Assembly (NCBI RefSeq): GCF_000626675.1
Contig: NZ_CP006842.1
Location: 806,001 to 870,000 of the forward strand
Length of the DNA: 64,000 nucleotides
Reading direction: 5' to 3'
Source of the DNA: Corynebacterium glyciniphilum AJ 3170
GTDB lineage: Bacteria; Actinomycetota; Actinomycetes; Mycobacteriales; Mycobacteriaceae
Position 1 is the first letter of the stretch. Each line of letters starts with the position of its first letter. The translations under genes and the position numbers were made by a program. The notes below the pieces were generated by a model. The model was not told the DNA's origin, did no database searches, and saw only the letters and a list, made by a program, of their open reading frames with translations. Shown piece after piece: positions 25,495-35,385 of the stretch.

Positions 25495-25680
25495 ATGGCA
25501 CTGAAGATCACCCAGCTCAAGGGCACTGTCGGAACCATTCCTAAGCAGCGGAACTCGCTGCGCTCGCTTGGCCTGAAGCGTATCGGCCAGTCGGTCATCC
25601 GTGAGGACGGTCCCATCGTCCGCGGTCAGATCAACACCGTGCGCCACCTGGTCCAGGTCGAGGAAGTAGCAGGGGAGTAA
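25495..25680 (+). CDS. rpmD: 50S ribosomal protein L30
   Basis: A 61-residue protein with the L30 sequence [19 protein letters not shown] and [11 protein letters not shown]. The ATG at 25495 gives the normal family length; the GTG at 25486 would add three residues. It lies five bases after rpsE and two before rplO. Confidence 0.96.
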   Translation: MALKITQLKGTVGTIPKQRNSLRSLGLKRIGQSVIREDGPIVRGQINTVRHLVQVEEVAGE

Positions 25681-25682
25681 CA

Positions 25683-26141
25683 ATGAGCGAACCCATCAAG
25701 CTGCACGACCTCCGGCCGTCCAAGGGTGCCAACACCGCCAAGACCCGCGTCGGTCGTGGTGAGGCATCCAAGGGCAAGACCGCCGGTCGTGGTACCAAGG
25801 GCACCCGAGCCCGCAAGCAGGTTTCTGCCGCCTTCGAGGGTGGCCAGATGCCGCTGCACATGCGTCTGCCGAAGCTCAAGGGCTTCAAGAACCCGGCGAA
25901 GGTCGTCTTCCAGGTCGTCAATGTCTCTGACCTGGCCAAGGCTTTCCCCAAGGGTGGCGACGTGACCGTGGCGGACATCGTGTCCGCCGGCCTGGTCCGC
26001 GTGAACCAGCCCGTGAAGGTTCTGGGCGACGGCGAGATCTCCGTGGCACTCAACGTGACCGCGGACAAGTTCTCCCGGTCCGCCAAGGAGAAGATCGAGG
26101 CAGCGGGCGGCAGCGTCGCCAACGCCTCCGAGGCTTCCTAG
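25683..26141 (+). CDS. rplO: 50S ribosomal protein L15
   Basis: A late-assembly protein of 152 residues. The N-terminal [34 protein letters not shown] is the extended glycine-rich arm that enters the ribosome interior; the globular half has [19 protein letters not shown]. It is the last gene of this transcript, as a terminator follows 42 bases later. secY, directly next to rplO in many bacteria, is more than 500 bases away. Confidence 0.98.
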   Translation: MSEPIKLHDLRPSKGANTAKTRVGRGEASKGKTAGRGTKGTRARKQVSAAFEGGQMPLHMRLPKLKGFKNPAKVVFQVVNVSDLAKAFPKGGDVTVADIVSAGLVRVNQPVKVLGDGEISVALNVTADKFSRSAKEKIEAAGGSVANASEAS

Positions 26142-26183
26142 TCGGAACCTCTGTCGCACACTGATTCTCTGAGTGTGTGGCTC

Positions 26184-26240
26184 GCAGAAGCCCCGTTCCC
26201 CGCTGACGATCAGCGGGGGACGGGGCTTCTGCCTGTGCGG
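26184..26240 (+). terminator. Intrinsic terminator after rplO
   Basis: Arms GCAGAAGCCCCGTTCCCCGCTGA and TCAGCGGGGGACGGGGCTTCTGC pair almost perfectly (26184-26232). The long GC stem lies just past rplO; no long U-run follows. It separates rplO from secY-adk-map. Confidence 0.85.
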
Positions 26241-26663
26241 GGCAGGTCCGGGGAGACAGGGTGTGGTGGCAGAGGCGGCGGTCGTGCGGCAGAGGCACCG
26301 GGGCGATTCGAGTACCGGAAACAACCGTCACCTCTGTCGTCCTGCCGATCACTCTGCCACGTGCTGGTGGCGTGTGCGGTGCGGTGAGAACGGCCCTGTG
26401 CCGGCACATCGGGTCAGCCCGCTATCGTCGGTGACGTCCTACGAACGGCTCCGAGTCCGCGTAGTTGGTCACGGAAGTGTAACCTTCCAGGCGACCCCTG
26501 CTATTCTTGTGCAGTTGTCTGTCCCCCGCGGGCCACGCCCTTCTGACACCGGGCGTCACCGGCAGGGGATTCAGTGACCGAACACTTACCCCAAGTAGAA
26601 ACCTTCGGCGGCCCGCCCCGGGAGTGGTACTCCCGACAGTGACTGCCGAGCCAGGAGGCAAAC
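26241..26663. other. Intergenic region and leader before secY
   Basis: No gene is visible in these roughly 420 bases. TATTCT at 26502-26507 is the best -10 candidate for secY-adk-map and would give a leader of about 150 bases. A GGGAGTGGTACTCCC palindrome (26620-26634) lies shortly before the secY ribosome site and may fold in the leader. Confidence 0.55.
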
Positions 26664-27995
26664 GTGACCGCCTTGCTCTCGGCGTTCCGGGATGCTGATC
26701 TACGCAAGAAGATATTCTTCACCCTTGCGATGATCATCCTCTACCGGATCGGAGCACAGATCCCGACCCCCGGTGTCGACTACGCGGAAGTCACCTCGCA
26801 GGTCCGTTCGCTGACCGAGGACGGCTCGAACAGCATGTACACGCTGATCAACCTGTTCTCCGGTGGCGCATTACTCCAGCTGTCGGTTTTCGCGATCGGC
26901 ATCATGCCGTACATCACCGCGTCGATCATCGTGCAGCTGTTGACCGTGGTGATCCCCCGCTTCGAACAGCTGAAGAAGGAGGGGCAGTCCGGCCAGGCGA
27001 AGATGACCGAGTACACCAGGTACCTGACGGTCGCGCTGGCGTTGCTGCAGTCTGCGGGCATCGTCGCTCTTGCCGACCGTCAGCAGCTGCTGGGCGCCAA
27101 TGTCCGCGTCCTGCACGAGGACATCGGTGTCTTCGGTCTGATCACCATGGTCACCATCATGACGGCCGGTGCCGTGCTGGTGATGTGGTTCGGTGAGCTG
27201 ATCACGGACCGGGGTGTCGGTAACGGTATGTCGCTGCTGATTTTCGCCGGTATCGCCACGCAGCTTCCCGCCCAGGGCATGCAGATTCTGCGCAGCTCCG
27301 GTGGATTCGTCTTCGCCGGCGTCATCGTCGCTGTGCTGGTGCTGGTGATCGCGGTCATCTTCATCGAGCAGGGGCAGCGCCGGATTCCGGTGCAGTACGC
27401 CAAGCGCATGGTCGGCCGCCGCCAGTACGGTGAGACCTCGACGTACCTCCCGCTCAAGGTCAACCAGGCCGGCGTGATCCCGGTGATCTTCGCCTCCTCG
27501 ATTCTCACGGTCCCGATCCTGATCACCCAGATCATCCAGTCCGGTGACGCCGGGCAGGAGGACAACTGGTGGAACCGGAACGTGATGACCATGCTCTCGG
27601 ACCCGTCGAGCTGGCCCTACATCCTGATCTTCGCGTTGCTGATCATCTTCTTCTCCTACTTTTACGTGTCGATCCAGTACGACCCGAATGACCAGGCCGA
27701 CAACATGAAGAAGTACGGTGGGTTCATCCCGGGCATCCGTCCGGGCCGACCGACGTCCGAGTACCTCTGGTACGTCATGACCCGACTGCTGCTCGTTGGC
27801 TCGGTGTATCTCGCCGTTATCGCCGTTCTTCCGAACGTGGCGATTACGATGGGACTCGCCTCTGACGGCGCGGCCTCAAGTCTGGGCGCGTTCGGTGGTA
27901 CCGCTATCCTGATTATGGTCTCGGTTGCTCTGACCACGGTCAAGCAGATCGAGTCCCAGCTCATGCAAGCCAACTACGAAGGATTCCTCAAATGA
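26664..27995 (+). CDS. secY: Preprotein translocase subunit SecY
   Basis: The protein-conducting channel of the Sec system in the cytoplasmic membrane. It has 443 residues and ten transmembrane helices; [45 protein letters not shown] helix 2 and the conserved cytoplasmic loop [16 protein letters not shown] are present. The start is GTG with AGGAGG seven bases upstream. The stop overlaps adk by four bases (ATGA), so SecY and Adk are coupled. Confidence 0.98.
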   Translation: MTALLSAFRDADLRKKIFFTLAMIILYRIGAQIPTPGVDYAEVTSQVRSLTEDGSNSMYTLINLFSGGALLQLSVFAIGIMPYITASIIVQLLTVVIPRFEQLKKEGQSGQAKMTEYTRYLTVALALLQSAGIVALADRQQLLGANVRVLHEDIGVFGLITMVTIMTAGAVLVMWFGELITDRGVGNGMSLLIFAGIATQLPAQGMQILRSSGGFVFAGVIVAVLVLVIAVIFIEQGQRRIPVQYAKRMVGRRQYGETSTYLPLKVNQAGVIPVIFASSILTVPILITQIIQSGDAGQEDNWWNRNVMTMLSDPSSWPYILIFALLIIFFSYFYVSIQYDPNDQADNMKKYGGFIPGIRPGRPTSEYLWYVMTRLLLVGSVYLAVIAVLPNVAITMGLASDGAASSLGAFGGTAILIMVSVALTTVKQIESQLMQANYEGFLK

Positions 27996-28537
27996 GACTC
28001 GTTCTCCTCGGCCCTCCCGGTGCAGGTAAGGGTACGCAGGCCGCCATCCTCGCCGACTCGCTGGGCGTGCCGCACATCTCCACGGGTGATCTCTTCCGCG
28101 AGAACATCTCCAAGGAGACCGACCTGGGTCGTCAGGCACAGGAGTACATGGATGCCGGCAAACTCGTCCCGACCTCGGTCACCGCGGACATGGTCAGCAA
28201 GCGCCTCGACCAGAAGGACGCCGCCGACGGCTTTCTGCTGGACGGCTTCCCGCGCACGGTGGAGCAGGCCGAGATCCTCTCTGAGATCCTCGAGCGCAAG
28301 GGCACTGCACTGAACAACGTGCTCAACTACCAGGTGTCCGAAGATGTCGTTGTCGAGCGCATGCTCGCCCGCGGGCGCAGCGACGACACGGAAGACACGA
28401 TCCGTACCCGTCTGCAGGTCTACCGCGACGAAACCGCCCCGCTGATCGACTACTACGCGGACATCATCGTCAACGTGGACGCTGAGGGCACCGTGGAGGA
28501 CATCTCGTCCTCGACGCTCGACGCCCTCGACCGGTAG
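27992..28537 (+). CDS. adk: Adenylate kinase
   Basis: Interconverts ATP plus AMP and two ADP. The 181-residue short form lacks the zinc lid, as is usual in actinobacteria. Walker A is [11 protein letters not shown] (residues 7-17), the AMP-binding [11 protein letters not shown] follows, and FLLDGFPRT is the adenylate kinase signature. It is in the secY-adk-map gene order found in most bacteria. Confidence 0.97.
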   Translation: MRLVLLGPPGAGKGTQAAILADSLGVPHISTGDLFRENISKETDLGRQAQEYMDAGKLVPTSVTADMVSKRLDQKDAADGFLLDGFPRTVEQAEILSEILERKGTALNNVLNYQVSEDVVVERMLARGRSDDTEDTIRTRLQVYRDETAPLIDYYADIIVNVDAEGTVEDISSSTLDALDR

Positions 28538-28593
28538 CAAGCCCGGTACCAGGCCCGGTAACGGGACCGCTAGAACGCACTGATTGGTTGTTG

Positions 28594-29397
28594 ATGGGTT
28601 TCCGCAGGAAGAGCAAGATCATCAGGGGGAAGACCCCGGGCGAACTCGACGCGATGCAGGCGTCCGGAGAGATCGTGGGACGCGCACTCCAGGCTGTCCG
28701 CGCCGCGGCTGCCGCCGGTGTCAGTACCCTCGACCTGGATGCCGTCGCCGAGGAGACGATCCGTGCCGCTGGCGCGGTACCGACGTTCAAGGGGTACGGC
28801 GGTTTCCCGGGCAGCATCTGTTCCTCGGTCAACGACATGATCGTCCACGGTATTCCTGATGCGGCCACCGTCCTGAAGGACGGGGACCTGGTGTCCATCG
28901 ACTGCGGGGCAACACTGGACGGCTGGGTCGGCGACTCGGCCTGGTCATTCGCCGTCGGTGGCGATGACACCCTCGCCCCCGAGACCCTGAAGCTGAATCA
29001 GGCCACTGAGTGGGTCCTCTACGAGGGGATGAAGGCGATGGTCCCGGGCAACCGGCTGACTGACGTCTCATGGGCGCTCGAGGAAGCCACGGAGCGTGCC
29101 GAGGAGAAGTTCGGCGTGTCGCTCTACATCGTCGACGGCTACGGTGGTCATGGCATCGGCCACGAGATGCACGAGGACCCGTACCTCGCCAACGAAGGCG
29201 CACCGGGTAAGGGGCCGCACATCGAGGCGGGCAGCACACTGGCCATTGAGCCGATGCTCGCTCTCGGTACGGTCGACTCCTACGTGCTGGACGACGACTG
29301 GGGAGTCAAGACCTTGGACGGCTCTCCCGCCTCGCACTGGGAGCACACCGTGGCGGCCACCGATGACGGCCCCCGGATCCTCACTCCCCGGTACTGA
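28594..29397 (+). CDS. map: Type I methionine aminopeptidase
   Basis: Removes the initiator methionine from nascent proteins. The 267-residue enzyme has the pita-bread fold with metal ligands in [19 protein letters not shown] (two Asp), [15 protein letters not shown] (His) and [10 protein letters not shown] plus the C-terminal WEHTV (Glu). The ATG at 28594 is preferred over upstream TTG codons. Ribosome binding looks weak, with no clear AGGAG. Confidence 0.96.
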   Translation: MGFRRKSKIIRGKTPGELDAMQASGEIVGRALQAVRAAAAAGVSTLDLDAVAEETIRAAGAVPTFKGYGGFPGSICSSVNDMIVHGIPDAATVLKDGDLVSIDCGATLDGWVGDSAWSFAVGGDDTLAPETLKLNQATEWVLYEGMKAMVPGNRLTDVSWALEEATERAEEKFGVSLYIVDGYGGHGIGHEMHEDPYLANEGAPGKGPHIEAGSTLAIEPMLALGTVDSYVLDDDWGVKTLDGSPASHWEHTVAATDDGPRILTPRY

Positions 29398-29442
29398 TCC
29401 TTCCGGTCACCTCCCCGCTCGACCTTCGGACACCGACGCCGC

Positions 29443-29488
29443 GGCCCTGGACGTGACGAATGCACGCGCATTTGTCATGTCCAGGGCC
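29443..29488. other. Long hairpin between map and infA
   Basis: Two 21-base arms (GGCCCTGGACGTGACGAATGC and, in reverse complement, the same with two G-to-A changes) flank the 4-base loop ACGC. As RNA both differences become G-U pairs, giving an unbroken 21-pair stem. It lacks a U-run. It could terminate map transcripts or regulate infA. Confidence 0.75.
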
Positions 29489-29612
29489 GATGCCGTATCG
29501 TCAACCGTTGGTGTGGACACGTGGGCACTGCGAGACCGCAGACTGCCCGGCACACCATCGAGACCAGACCTAAAGGTCCGTCGTCAGTGACGGGCCGGGA
29601 AAAGTGGAGGAT

Positions 29613-29831
29613 ATGGCTAAAGAAGGCGCCATCGAGGTTGAGGGCAAGATCATCGAGCCCCTGCCGAACGCGATGTTCCGCGTTGAGCTGGACAACGGGC
29701 ACAAGGTGCTCGCTCACATTTCCGGCAAGATGCGTCAGCACTATATCCGTATCCTCCCCGAGGACCGGGTCGTCGTGGAGTTGTCTCCTTACGACCTGAC
29801 CCGTGGCCGGATCGTCTACCGCTACAAGTAG
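29613..29831 (+). CDS. infA: Translation initiation factor IF-1
   Basis: A 72-residue OB-fold protein that binds the 30S A site during initiation. [41 protein letters not shown] is the standard sequence. The ATG at 29613 has GGAGG four bases upstream and is preferred over the GTG at 29604. The rpmJ gene (L36) that often follows infA is not present in the next 220 bases. Confidence 0.98.
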   Translation: MAKEGAIEVEGKIIEPLPNAMFRVELDNGHKVLAHISGKMRQHYIRILPEDRVVVELSPYDLTRGRIVYRYK

Positions 29832-29931
29832 ACAGTCCGCCACGCCCAGCGCTGGTCGCACAGTCATTCAGCCTCCACACATCCAGCCGGTGGCCCATTG
29901 AACCCTTCCGAGGGCTCTCGGGTACCGGACA

Positions 29932-30001
29932 ACCACCTTCGGCCGCGGCGGCTGAAGCCCGCCGTCCCGTTCCTGCCCTCTGCGGCAGGGAAGGACGGAA
30001 C
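29932..30001. other. GC-rich hairpins upstream of rpsM
   Basis: The infA-rpsM gap contains CTTCGGCCGC/GCGGCTGAAG and a larger inverted segment, CCGTCCCGTTCCTGCC against GGCAGGGAAGGACGG, around 29961-29998. These probably fold in the leader of the rpsM operon, a usual site of S4 or S13 autoregulation, though I cannot assign a known motif. Confidence 0.45.
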
Positions 30002-30053
30002 CACGGGACGTGTGTGGAGAAAACCGCCGCAGTAATCCGGAAGGAACTGCCAT

Positions 30054-30422
30054 ATGGCACGCCTTGCTGGTGTTGACCTCCCGCGCGACAAGCGCATGGA
30101 GGTTGCACTCACCTACATCTACGGCATCGGCCCCGCCCGTGCCGCCGAGCTGCTGGAGAAGACCGGCATCTCTCCCGACCTGCGGTCCAAGGACCTCACG
30201 GACGAGCACATCTCCACTCTGAGGGACGCGATCGAGAGCACCTGGAAGGTCGAGGGCGATCTTCGCCGCGAGGTCCAGGCTGACATCCGTCGCAAGATCG
30301 AGATCGGTTGCTACCAGGGCATCCGCCACCGTCGTGGCCTGCCTGTGCGCGGTCAGCGCACGAAGACCAACGCTCGTACGCGTAAGGGCCCGAAGAAGAC
30401 GATCGCAGGAAAGAAGAAGTAG
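30054..30422 (+). CDS. rpsM: 30S ribosomal protein S13
   Basis: A 122-residue protein in the head of the 30S subunit. [26 protein letters not shown] and the basic tail [23 protein letters not shown] are diagnostic. A GGAAGGA site lies upstream. It is the first gene of the rpsM-rpsK-rpsD-rpoA-rplQ operon, three bases from rpsK. Confidence 0.98.
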   Translation: MARLAGVDLPRDKRMEVALTYIYGIGPARAAELLEKTGISPDLRSKDLTDEHISTLRDAIESTWKVEGDLRREVQADIRRKIEIGCYQGIRHRRGLPVRGQRTKTNARTRKGPKKTIAGKKK

Positions 30423-30425
30423 TCT

Positions 30426-30830
30426 ATGCCTCCCAAAGCACGCTCCGGCGCGCGCCGTACCGGCCGTCGCGTCGTAAAGAAGAATGTGGCGCACGGCGCC
30501 GCATACATCAAGTCCACCTTCAACAACACCATTGTGTCCATCACGGACCCGAAGGGTGCTGTCATCTCCTGGGCCTCCTCAGGACACGTCGGCTTCAAGG
30601 GCTCCCGCAAGTCCACGCCGTTCGCTGCCCAGATGGCCGCCGAGTCTGCCGCCCGCAAGGCGATGGAGCACGGCATGAAGAAGGTTGACGTTTTCGTCAA
30701 GGGCCCGGGCTCCGGCCGCGAGACCGCCATCCGTTCCCTGTCCACCGCCGGCCTCGAAGTCGGCACGATCTCCGACGTGACCCCTCAGCCGCACAACGGC
30801 TGCCGTCCGCCGAAGCGTCGTCGCGTCTAG
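30426..30830 (+). CDS. rpsK: 30S ribosomal protein S11
   Basis: A platform protein of 134 residues with [28 protein letters not shown] and the C-terminal [19 protein letters not shown]. It lies between rpsM and rpsD with gaps of 3 and 21 bases. Confidence 0.98.
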   Translation: MPPKARSGARRTGRRVVKKNVAHGAAYIKSTFNNTIVSITDPKGAVISWASSGHVGFKGSRKSTPFAAQMAAESAARKAMEHGMKKVDVFVKGPGSGRETAIRSLSTAGLEVGTISDVTPQPHNGCRPPKRRRV

Positions 30831-30851
30831 AAGAAAGGATAGGGATACCAC

Positions 30852-31457
30852 ATGGCTCGCTATACCGGATCCGCCACCCGTAAGTCCCGTCGTCTCCGCG
30901 TCGACCTCGTCGGCGGGGACCGCTCCTTCGAGCGTCGCCCGTACCCCCCGGGACAGGCCGGTCGTACCCGCATCAAGGAGTCGGAGTACCTGACCCAGCT
31001 GCAGGAGAAGCAGAAGGCCCGCTTCACCTACGGTGTCATGGAGAAGCAGTTCCGCCGCTACTACGCAGAGGCCAACCGTCGTCCCGGCAAGACCGGTGAC
31101 AACCTGGTCATCCTGCTGGAGTCCCGGCTGGACAACGTCGTCTACCGTGCAGGCCTGGCCCGCACCCGTCGACAGGCACGTCAGCTCGTCTCTCACGGTC
31201 ACTTCACTGTGAACGGCAAGAACATCAACGTGCCGTCCTTCCAGGTCTCCCAGTACGACATCATCGACGTCCGGGACCGTTCCCGCTCGATGCTGTGGTT
31301 CGAGGAGGCCCAGGAGCTCCTGGTCGACGCCGTCGTCCCGGCCTGGCTCCAGGTTGTGCCGTCTTCCCTGCGCATCCTCGTGCACCAGCTGCCCGAGCGC
31401 GCCCAGATCGACGTGCCGCTGCAGGAGCAGCTCATCGTCGAGTTCTACTCCAAGTAG
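30852..31457 (+). CDS. rpsD: 30S ribosomal protein S4
   Basis: An assembly initiator that binds the 5' domain of 16S rRNA; in many bacteria it also represses its own operon. The 201-residue form has no N-terminal zinc cysteines (the cysteine-free type); the S4 RNA-binding domain is LESRLDNVVYRAGLARTRRQARQLVSHGHFTVNG. AGAAAGGATAGGG lies before the ATG. Confidence 0.98.
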   Translation: MARYTGSATRKSRRLRVDLVGGDRSFERRPYPPGQAGRTRIKESEYLTQLQEKQKARFTYGVMEKQFRRYYAEANRRPGKTGDNLVILLESRLDNVVYRAGLARTRRQARQLVSHGHFTVNGKNINVPSFQVSQYDIIDVRDRSRSMLWFEEAQELLVDAVVPAWLQVVPSSLRILVHQLPERAQIDVPLQEQLIVEFYSK

Positions 31458-31575
31458 GACATTCGGTCGCACCACCCCCGCCCACCGCCGCACACGTGGC
31501 CGGTGGCGGTTCCCGTCAAGATCAGTTGTTCATCTCTACGGCGTCAAATAGCGGTCGCCACCAAGGAGAAGCAAG

Positions 31576-32589
31576 ATGCTCATTTCACAGCGCCCGGCGT
31601 TGAGCGAAGAGTTCGTCAGTCCTGCCCGGTCCCGGTTCGTCATCGAGCCGCTGGAGCCCGGTTTCGGCTACACCCTCGGCAACTCACTGCGCCGTACCCT
31701 GCTGTCGTCCATCCCGGGCGCAGCGGTCACCTCCATCCGGATCGAGGGTGTGCTCCACGAGTTCACCACCATCCCCGGCGTCAAGGAGGATGTCTCCGAC
31801 ATCATCCTGAACATCAAGTCCCTGGTTCTGTCCTCGGATTCTGATGAGCCGGTCACGATGTACATCCGCAAGGAAGGTGCCGGTGAGGTCACCGGGGCAG
31901 ACGTCGTCGCCCCGACCGGTGTGGAGGTCCACAACCCGGACCTGCACATCGCCACCCTCAATGAGCAGGGCAAGATCGACATCGAGCTCGTCGTCGAGCG
32001 CGGTCGCGGATACGTCCCGGCCGCCCCCACCACCGGTGAGATCGGCCGCATCCCGGTCGACCAGATCTACTCCCCGGTGCTGAAGGTCAGCTACAAAGTC
32101 GAGGCAACCCGTGTCGAACAGCGCACGGACTTCGACAAGCTGGTCATCGACGTCGAGACCAAGAACTCCATCACCGCCCGCGACGCCATGGCGTCCGCAG
32201 GCAAGACCCTGGTGGAGCTGTTCGGTCTGGCCCAGGAACTCAACCTGGCTGCTGAAGGTATCGAGATCGGCCCGTCTCCGATGGAGACCGAGCACATCGC
32301 CGCCTACAGCACCCCGATCGAGGACCTCGACTTCTCCGTGCGGTCGTACAACTGCCTGAAGCGTGAGGACATCCACACCGTCGGCGAACTCGCCGGACGG
32401 ACCGAGTCCGACCTGCTGGATATCCGTAACTTCGGTCAGAAGTCCATCAACGAGGTGAAGGTCAAGCTCGCTGAGCTCGGCCTGGGCCTCAAGGACGCAC
32501 CCGAGGGCTTCGACATCAACGACATCGAGGGCTACGACCCGGAGTCCGGCGAATTCGTCGACACCGAGGGCGAAGACATCGCCGAGTAG
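31576..32589 (+). CDS. rpoA: RNA polymerase alpha subunit
   Basis: The assembly platform of RNA polymerase. It has 337 residues: N-terminal dimerisation domain ([28 protein letters not shown]), then a linker and a C-terminal UP-element and activator-binding domain ([46 protein letters not shown]). An acidic tail follows (about residues 315-337). The 118-base gap after rpsD contains an AAGGAGAAG ribosome site. Confidence 0.98.
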   Translation: MLISQRPALSEEFVSPARSRFVIEPLEPGFGYTLGNSLRRTLLSSIPGAAVTSIRIEGVLHEFTTIPGVKEDVSDIILNIKSLVLSSDSDEPVTMYIRKEGAGEVTGADVVAPTGVEVHNPDLHIATLNEQGKIDIELVVERGRGYVPAAPTTGEIGRIPVDQIYSPVLKVSYKVEATRVEQRTDFDKLVIDVETKNSITARDAMASAGKTLVELFGLAQELNLAAEGIEIGPSPMETEHIAAYSTPIEDLDFSVRSYNCLKREDIHTVGELAGRTESDLLDIRNFGQKSINEVKVKLAELGLGLKDAPEGFDINDIEGYDPESGEFVDTEGEDIAE

Positions 32590-32694
32590 TCACTTCGTAG
32601 GGAATCGCCGTCGGCTGTGCTGAGTGGGACATCCGGTGGTTCACCGACACCGCGCTTGACTCAGTCTGACTAAAGAAACACACGAGGAGAAGTT

Positions 32695-33231
32695 ATGCCT
32701 ACCCCGAAGAAGGGTGCCCGCCTCGGCGGATCTGCTTCCCACCAGAAGAAGATCCTCGCCAACCTGGCAGCTCAGCTCATTGAGCACGGCGCCATCAAGA
32801 CCACGGACGCCAAGGCCAAGGTCCTGCGCCCGTACGTCGAGAAGATCATCACCAAGGCGAAGAAGGGTACTGTCGCCGACCGTCGTAACGTGCTGAAGCT
32901 CATCACGGACAAGGAGGTCGTCGCCTACCTGTTCAACGAGCTCGCGCCGAAGTTTGAGGGCCGTAACGGTGGTTACACCCGCATCATCAAGCTCGAGAAC
33001 CGCAAGGGTGACAACGCTCCGATGAGCCAGATCTCCCTGGTCCTCGAGGAGCTCGCGTCCGCTGAGGCGACTCGCGCGACCCGCGCCGCCGCGTCCAAGG
33101 CTGCTGATGAGGCCGTCGAGGATGCCCCGGTTGTCGAGGCTGACGAGGCCACCGACGCCGCTGCCGCCGACGAGGCAGCAGAGGCTGAGGCTGCCGAGGA
33201 GACCGTCGAGGACTCCACCGAGGAGAAGTAG
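32695..33231 (+). CDS. rplQ: 50S ribosomal protein L17 with an acidic C-terminal extension
   Basis: Residues 1-120 are normal L17 ([50 protein letters not shown]). Residues 121-178 are a low-complexity tail of Ala, Glu, Asp and Val, absent in E. coli; similar tails occur in other actinobacteria. It closes the alpha operon with a strong terminator 36 bases later. Confidence 0.97.
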   Translation: MPTPKKGARLGGSASHQKKILANLAAQLIEHGAIKTTDAKAKVLRPYVEKIITKAKKGTVADRRNVLKLITDKEVVAYLFNELAPKFEGRNGGYTRIIKLENRKGDNAPMSQISLVLEELASAEATRATRAAASKAADEAVEDAPVVEADEATDAAAADEAAEAEAAEETVEDSTEEK

Positions 33232-33267
33232 TTCCCCGGTAGTCCGCTCTCCGCGGTACCTGACGAT

Positions 33268-33306
33268 GCCCGCCCCGCCGTTGTTTACGGTGGGGCGGGC
33301 GTTTTC
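33268..33306 (+). terminator. Intrinsic terminator after rplQ
   Basis: Arms GCCCGCCCCGCCGT and ACGGTGGGGCGGGC enclose TGTTT and run into GTTTTC. This is a strong rho-independent terminator for the rpsM-rplQ transcript. Confidence 0.92.
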
Positions 33307-33392
33307 GTGTCCACGATCAGCGTGGTGGGCGCTGTGGTGCGGACCGGCGCGTACTCACGGCTCCAGGGGTCGGGTTGGTAGAGTCATGCCTT

Positions 33393-34220
33393 GTGTTGAC
33401 CTACCGACTTGCCGGCGTGCTGCTGTTCCTCAGTGGCCTTGCCACAGGTTTCGGGCATATTGTCGCCCTGATGAGCTGGCGGGGGCTGTATTCGTTCACC
33501 GACAACCGCATCAGCGACTTCACGGTCACCGAGTGCCAGGTCCTGCGGGACAATCTTGGCACCAGGTACGTCTGCAACCCGTCGTACCTGATCACCAACG
33601 CGTCCTATATTGTGGCGGCCTTCATCATCGTCGTCGCCGCCGGTGTGATGTGGTTGGCGGCAGGCAGGGAAGGACATCGCTCGGTGAAGATACCTGCGGT
33701 GCTCATCGCGGGCGCGGGTGCGATGTCGATGCTGGCGGGATTGTTTCCCTACAATGTGTCACCGGCGATTCACGACCTGTCGATGCTCGTCTACGCGATC
33801 CTCATGTGGTCGTTCATGGCTTTCCTCACCGGCGTGGGGACGGCACGCTCTGCAGTGGGACGTGGCCCGCATCCGTTGATCTACGGTGCGTATCTGCTGA
33901 TCACCCGCCTGATGCTCACAGCATCGGTGGTAGGGATGCTCGCCCTGCTGTTGCTGGGACCCCGGGGCCTGCCGGGAGCCTATGAGCGACTTGCCTTCGA
34001 TACCTTGACCGTGTGGCTGATGGTGATCGGTGTCTGCATGTACTCACTGGGAGGAGCGGCGGACCAGGAGAGCAGACGGGTCGCCGACATGGAGGCGGCC
34101 GGGGTAGCCGGGATGGACGCCGATTCAGCACCCCGTCGCTATCCTGGCTTCCACGGAACGCTGTCATCGGGGTGGGGGCGTCGTCGTCACCAGGGTGACC
34201 GGAAGGAGAACGGACAATGA
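33393..34220 (+). CDS. DUF998 integral membrane protein
   Basis: A 275-residue protein with about six transmembrane helices and the DUF998 pattern (DNRISDF near the first loop, [42 protein letters not shown] with helix histidine). The family has no known function. The GTG at 33393 is chosen because TAGAGT ends eight bases upstream (leaderless pattern). The C-terminal 60 residues are hydrophilic and partly overlap the ribosome site of truA; the stop overlaps the truA ATG by four bases. Confidence 0.83.
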   Translation: MLTYRLAGVLLFLSGLATGFGHIVALMSWRGLYSFTDNRISDFTVTECQVLRDNLGTRYVCNPSYLITNASYIVAAFIIVVAAGVMWLAAGREGHRSVKIPAVLIAGAGAMSMLAGLFPYNVSPAIHDLSMLVYAILMWSFMAFLTGVGTARSAVGRGPHPLIYGAYLLITRLMLTASVVGMLALLLLGPRGLPGAYERLAFDTLTVWLMVIGVCMYSLGGAADQESRRVADMEAAGVAGMDADSAPRRYPGFHGTLSSGWGRRRHQGDRKENGQ

Positions 34221-35137
34221 CGGATCCGGTACGTGTCCGGCTGGATGTGGCCTACGACGGGACGGACTTCCACGGGTGGGCCCGTCAGAAGGGCCCGCAG
34301 GAAGGACTGCGCACCGTTGCCGGCGTTCTGGAGGACGCCTTGTCGCTGGTTGTCCGGGAACCGGTGGAACTCGTGGTCGCAGGGCGGACCGACGCCGGTG
34401 TACACGCGAACGGCCAGGTGGCACATGTGGACCTGCCGGCACCTGCATTTCGACAACGGTCGTTGGATCGTCCGGAGGCCCTGGTCCGTCGGCTGTCGCG
34501 CATCCTGCCGGAGGATATCCGCCTCCACGGGGCGACCGCGGCACCCGCGGGGTTCGACGCCCGGTTTTCCGCACTCTCGCGCCGTTACGTCTACCGGGTG
34601 ACCACGGCACCGGCCGGGCCGCTGCCGCTGCGGGTCCGCGACACGGCGACCTGGCGACGCGAGGTGGACCTCGGAGCCGTCCAGGCGGCATCAGACATTC
34701 TCGTCGGGCTCCACGATTTCGCTGCCTTCTGCCGCTACCGGCCGAATGCGACCACGGTGCGCGAACTCCAGGAGTTCAGTTGGCGGGACATCTCGTCGCC
34801 CACGGAGCCGTCCACTTACGAGGCGACGGTGGTAGCCGACGCCTTCTGCTGGTCGATGGTACGGTCCCTCGTCGGCGCGGTACTGACGGTGGGAGAGGGA
34901 CGACGGGACAGGGACTTCACCAGCGAACTGCTGGAGGAACGGTCGCGGAGTTCTGCAGTCCCCGTCGCCCCGGCCTGTGGACTGAATCTCGTGTCCGTGC
35001 AGTACCCGCCGGAATCGGAGCTGGCGGCACGCGTTGCCGTCACGCGGGACCGGCGTGCTCCGGTCGAGAAGCCCGGGTCTGCGACCGGGCTTGCGACTGG
35101 GCCCGGTCCCGGTCACCACAGCGGTCGTCGGCTTTGA
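34217..35137 (+). CDS. truA: tRNA pseudouridine(38-40) synthase
   Basis: Converts uridines 38-40 of the tRNA anticodon arm to pseudouridine. The 306-residue enzyme has the N-terminal [12 protein letters not shown] segment, the catalytic aspartate in [16 protein letters not shown] (Asp59) and [15 protein letters not shown]. The ATG overlaps the DUF998 stop (ATGA). About 30 residues at the C-terminus are extra, Gly/Pro/Ala-rich. Proximity to rplQ is common in bacteria. Confidence 0.96.
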   Translation: MTDPVRVRLDVAYDGTDFHGWARQKGPQEGLRTVAGVLEDALSLVVREPVELVVAGRTDAGVHANGQVAHVDLPAPAFRQRSLDRPEALVRRLSRILPEDIRLHGATAAPAGFDARFSALSRRYVYRVTTAPAGPLPLRVRDTATWRREVDLGAVQAASDILVGLHDFAAFCRYRPNATTVRELQEFSWRDISSPTEPSTYEATVVADAFCWSMVRSLVGAVLTVGEGRRDRDFTSELLEERSRSSAVPVAPACGLNLVSVQYPPESELAARVAVTRDRRAPVEKPGSATGLATGPGPGHHSGRRL

Positions 35138-35385
35138 GTTACGGAGACTTCTGTGGCACGGTAGTCGCGGACCAGAACGAGCCGGGGTCGCACCGATGGG
35201 TGGCCCGACAGACAGGGAAGGCAGGTGAGGAATCGTGAACAGTGACAGTTCCCCTGACAGACATTGCAGCGCGCCTTCCCTGCAGTACGGACGGTTGATC
35301 TGACCTGACCTGAGCCGTGTGCACGCGTGGGCGCCTTACCCCACCATGACGTGAGAGACACACGGGACTCCGGTTAGGACTCAGC

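Noticed and set aside
35138..35385. Possible M-box magnesium riboswitch before mgtE
   Set aside because: The leader-sized gap has no recognisable M-box conserved segments.
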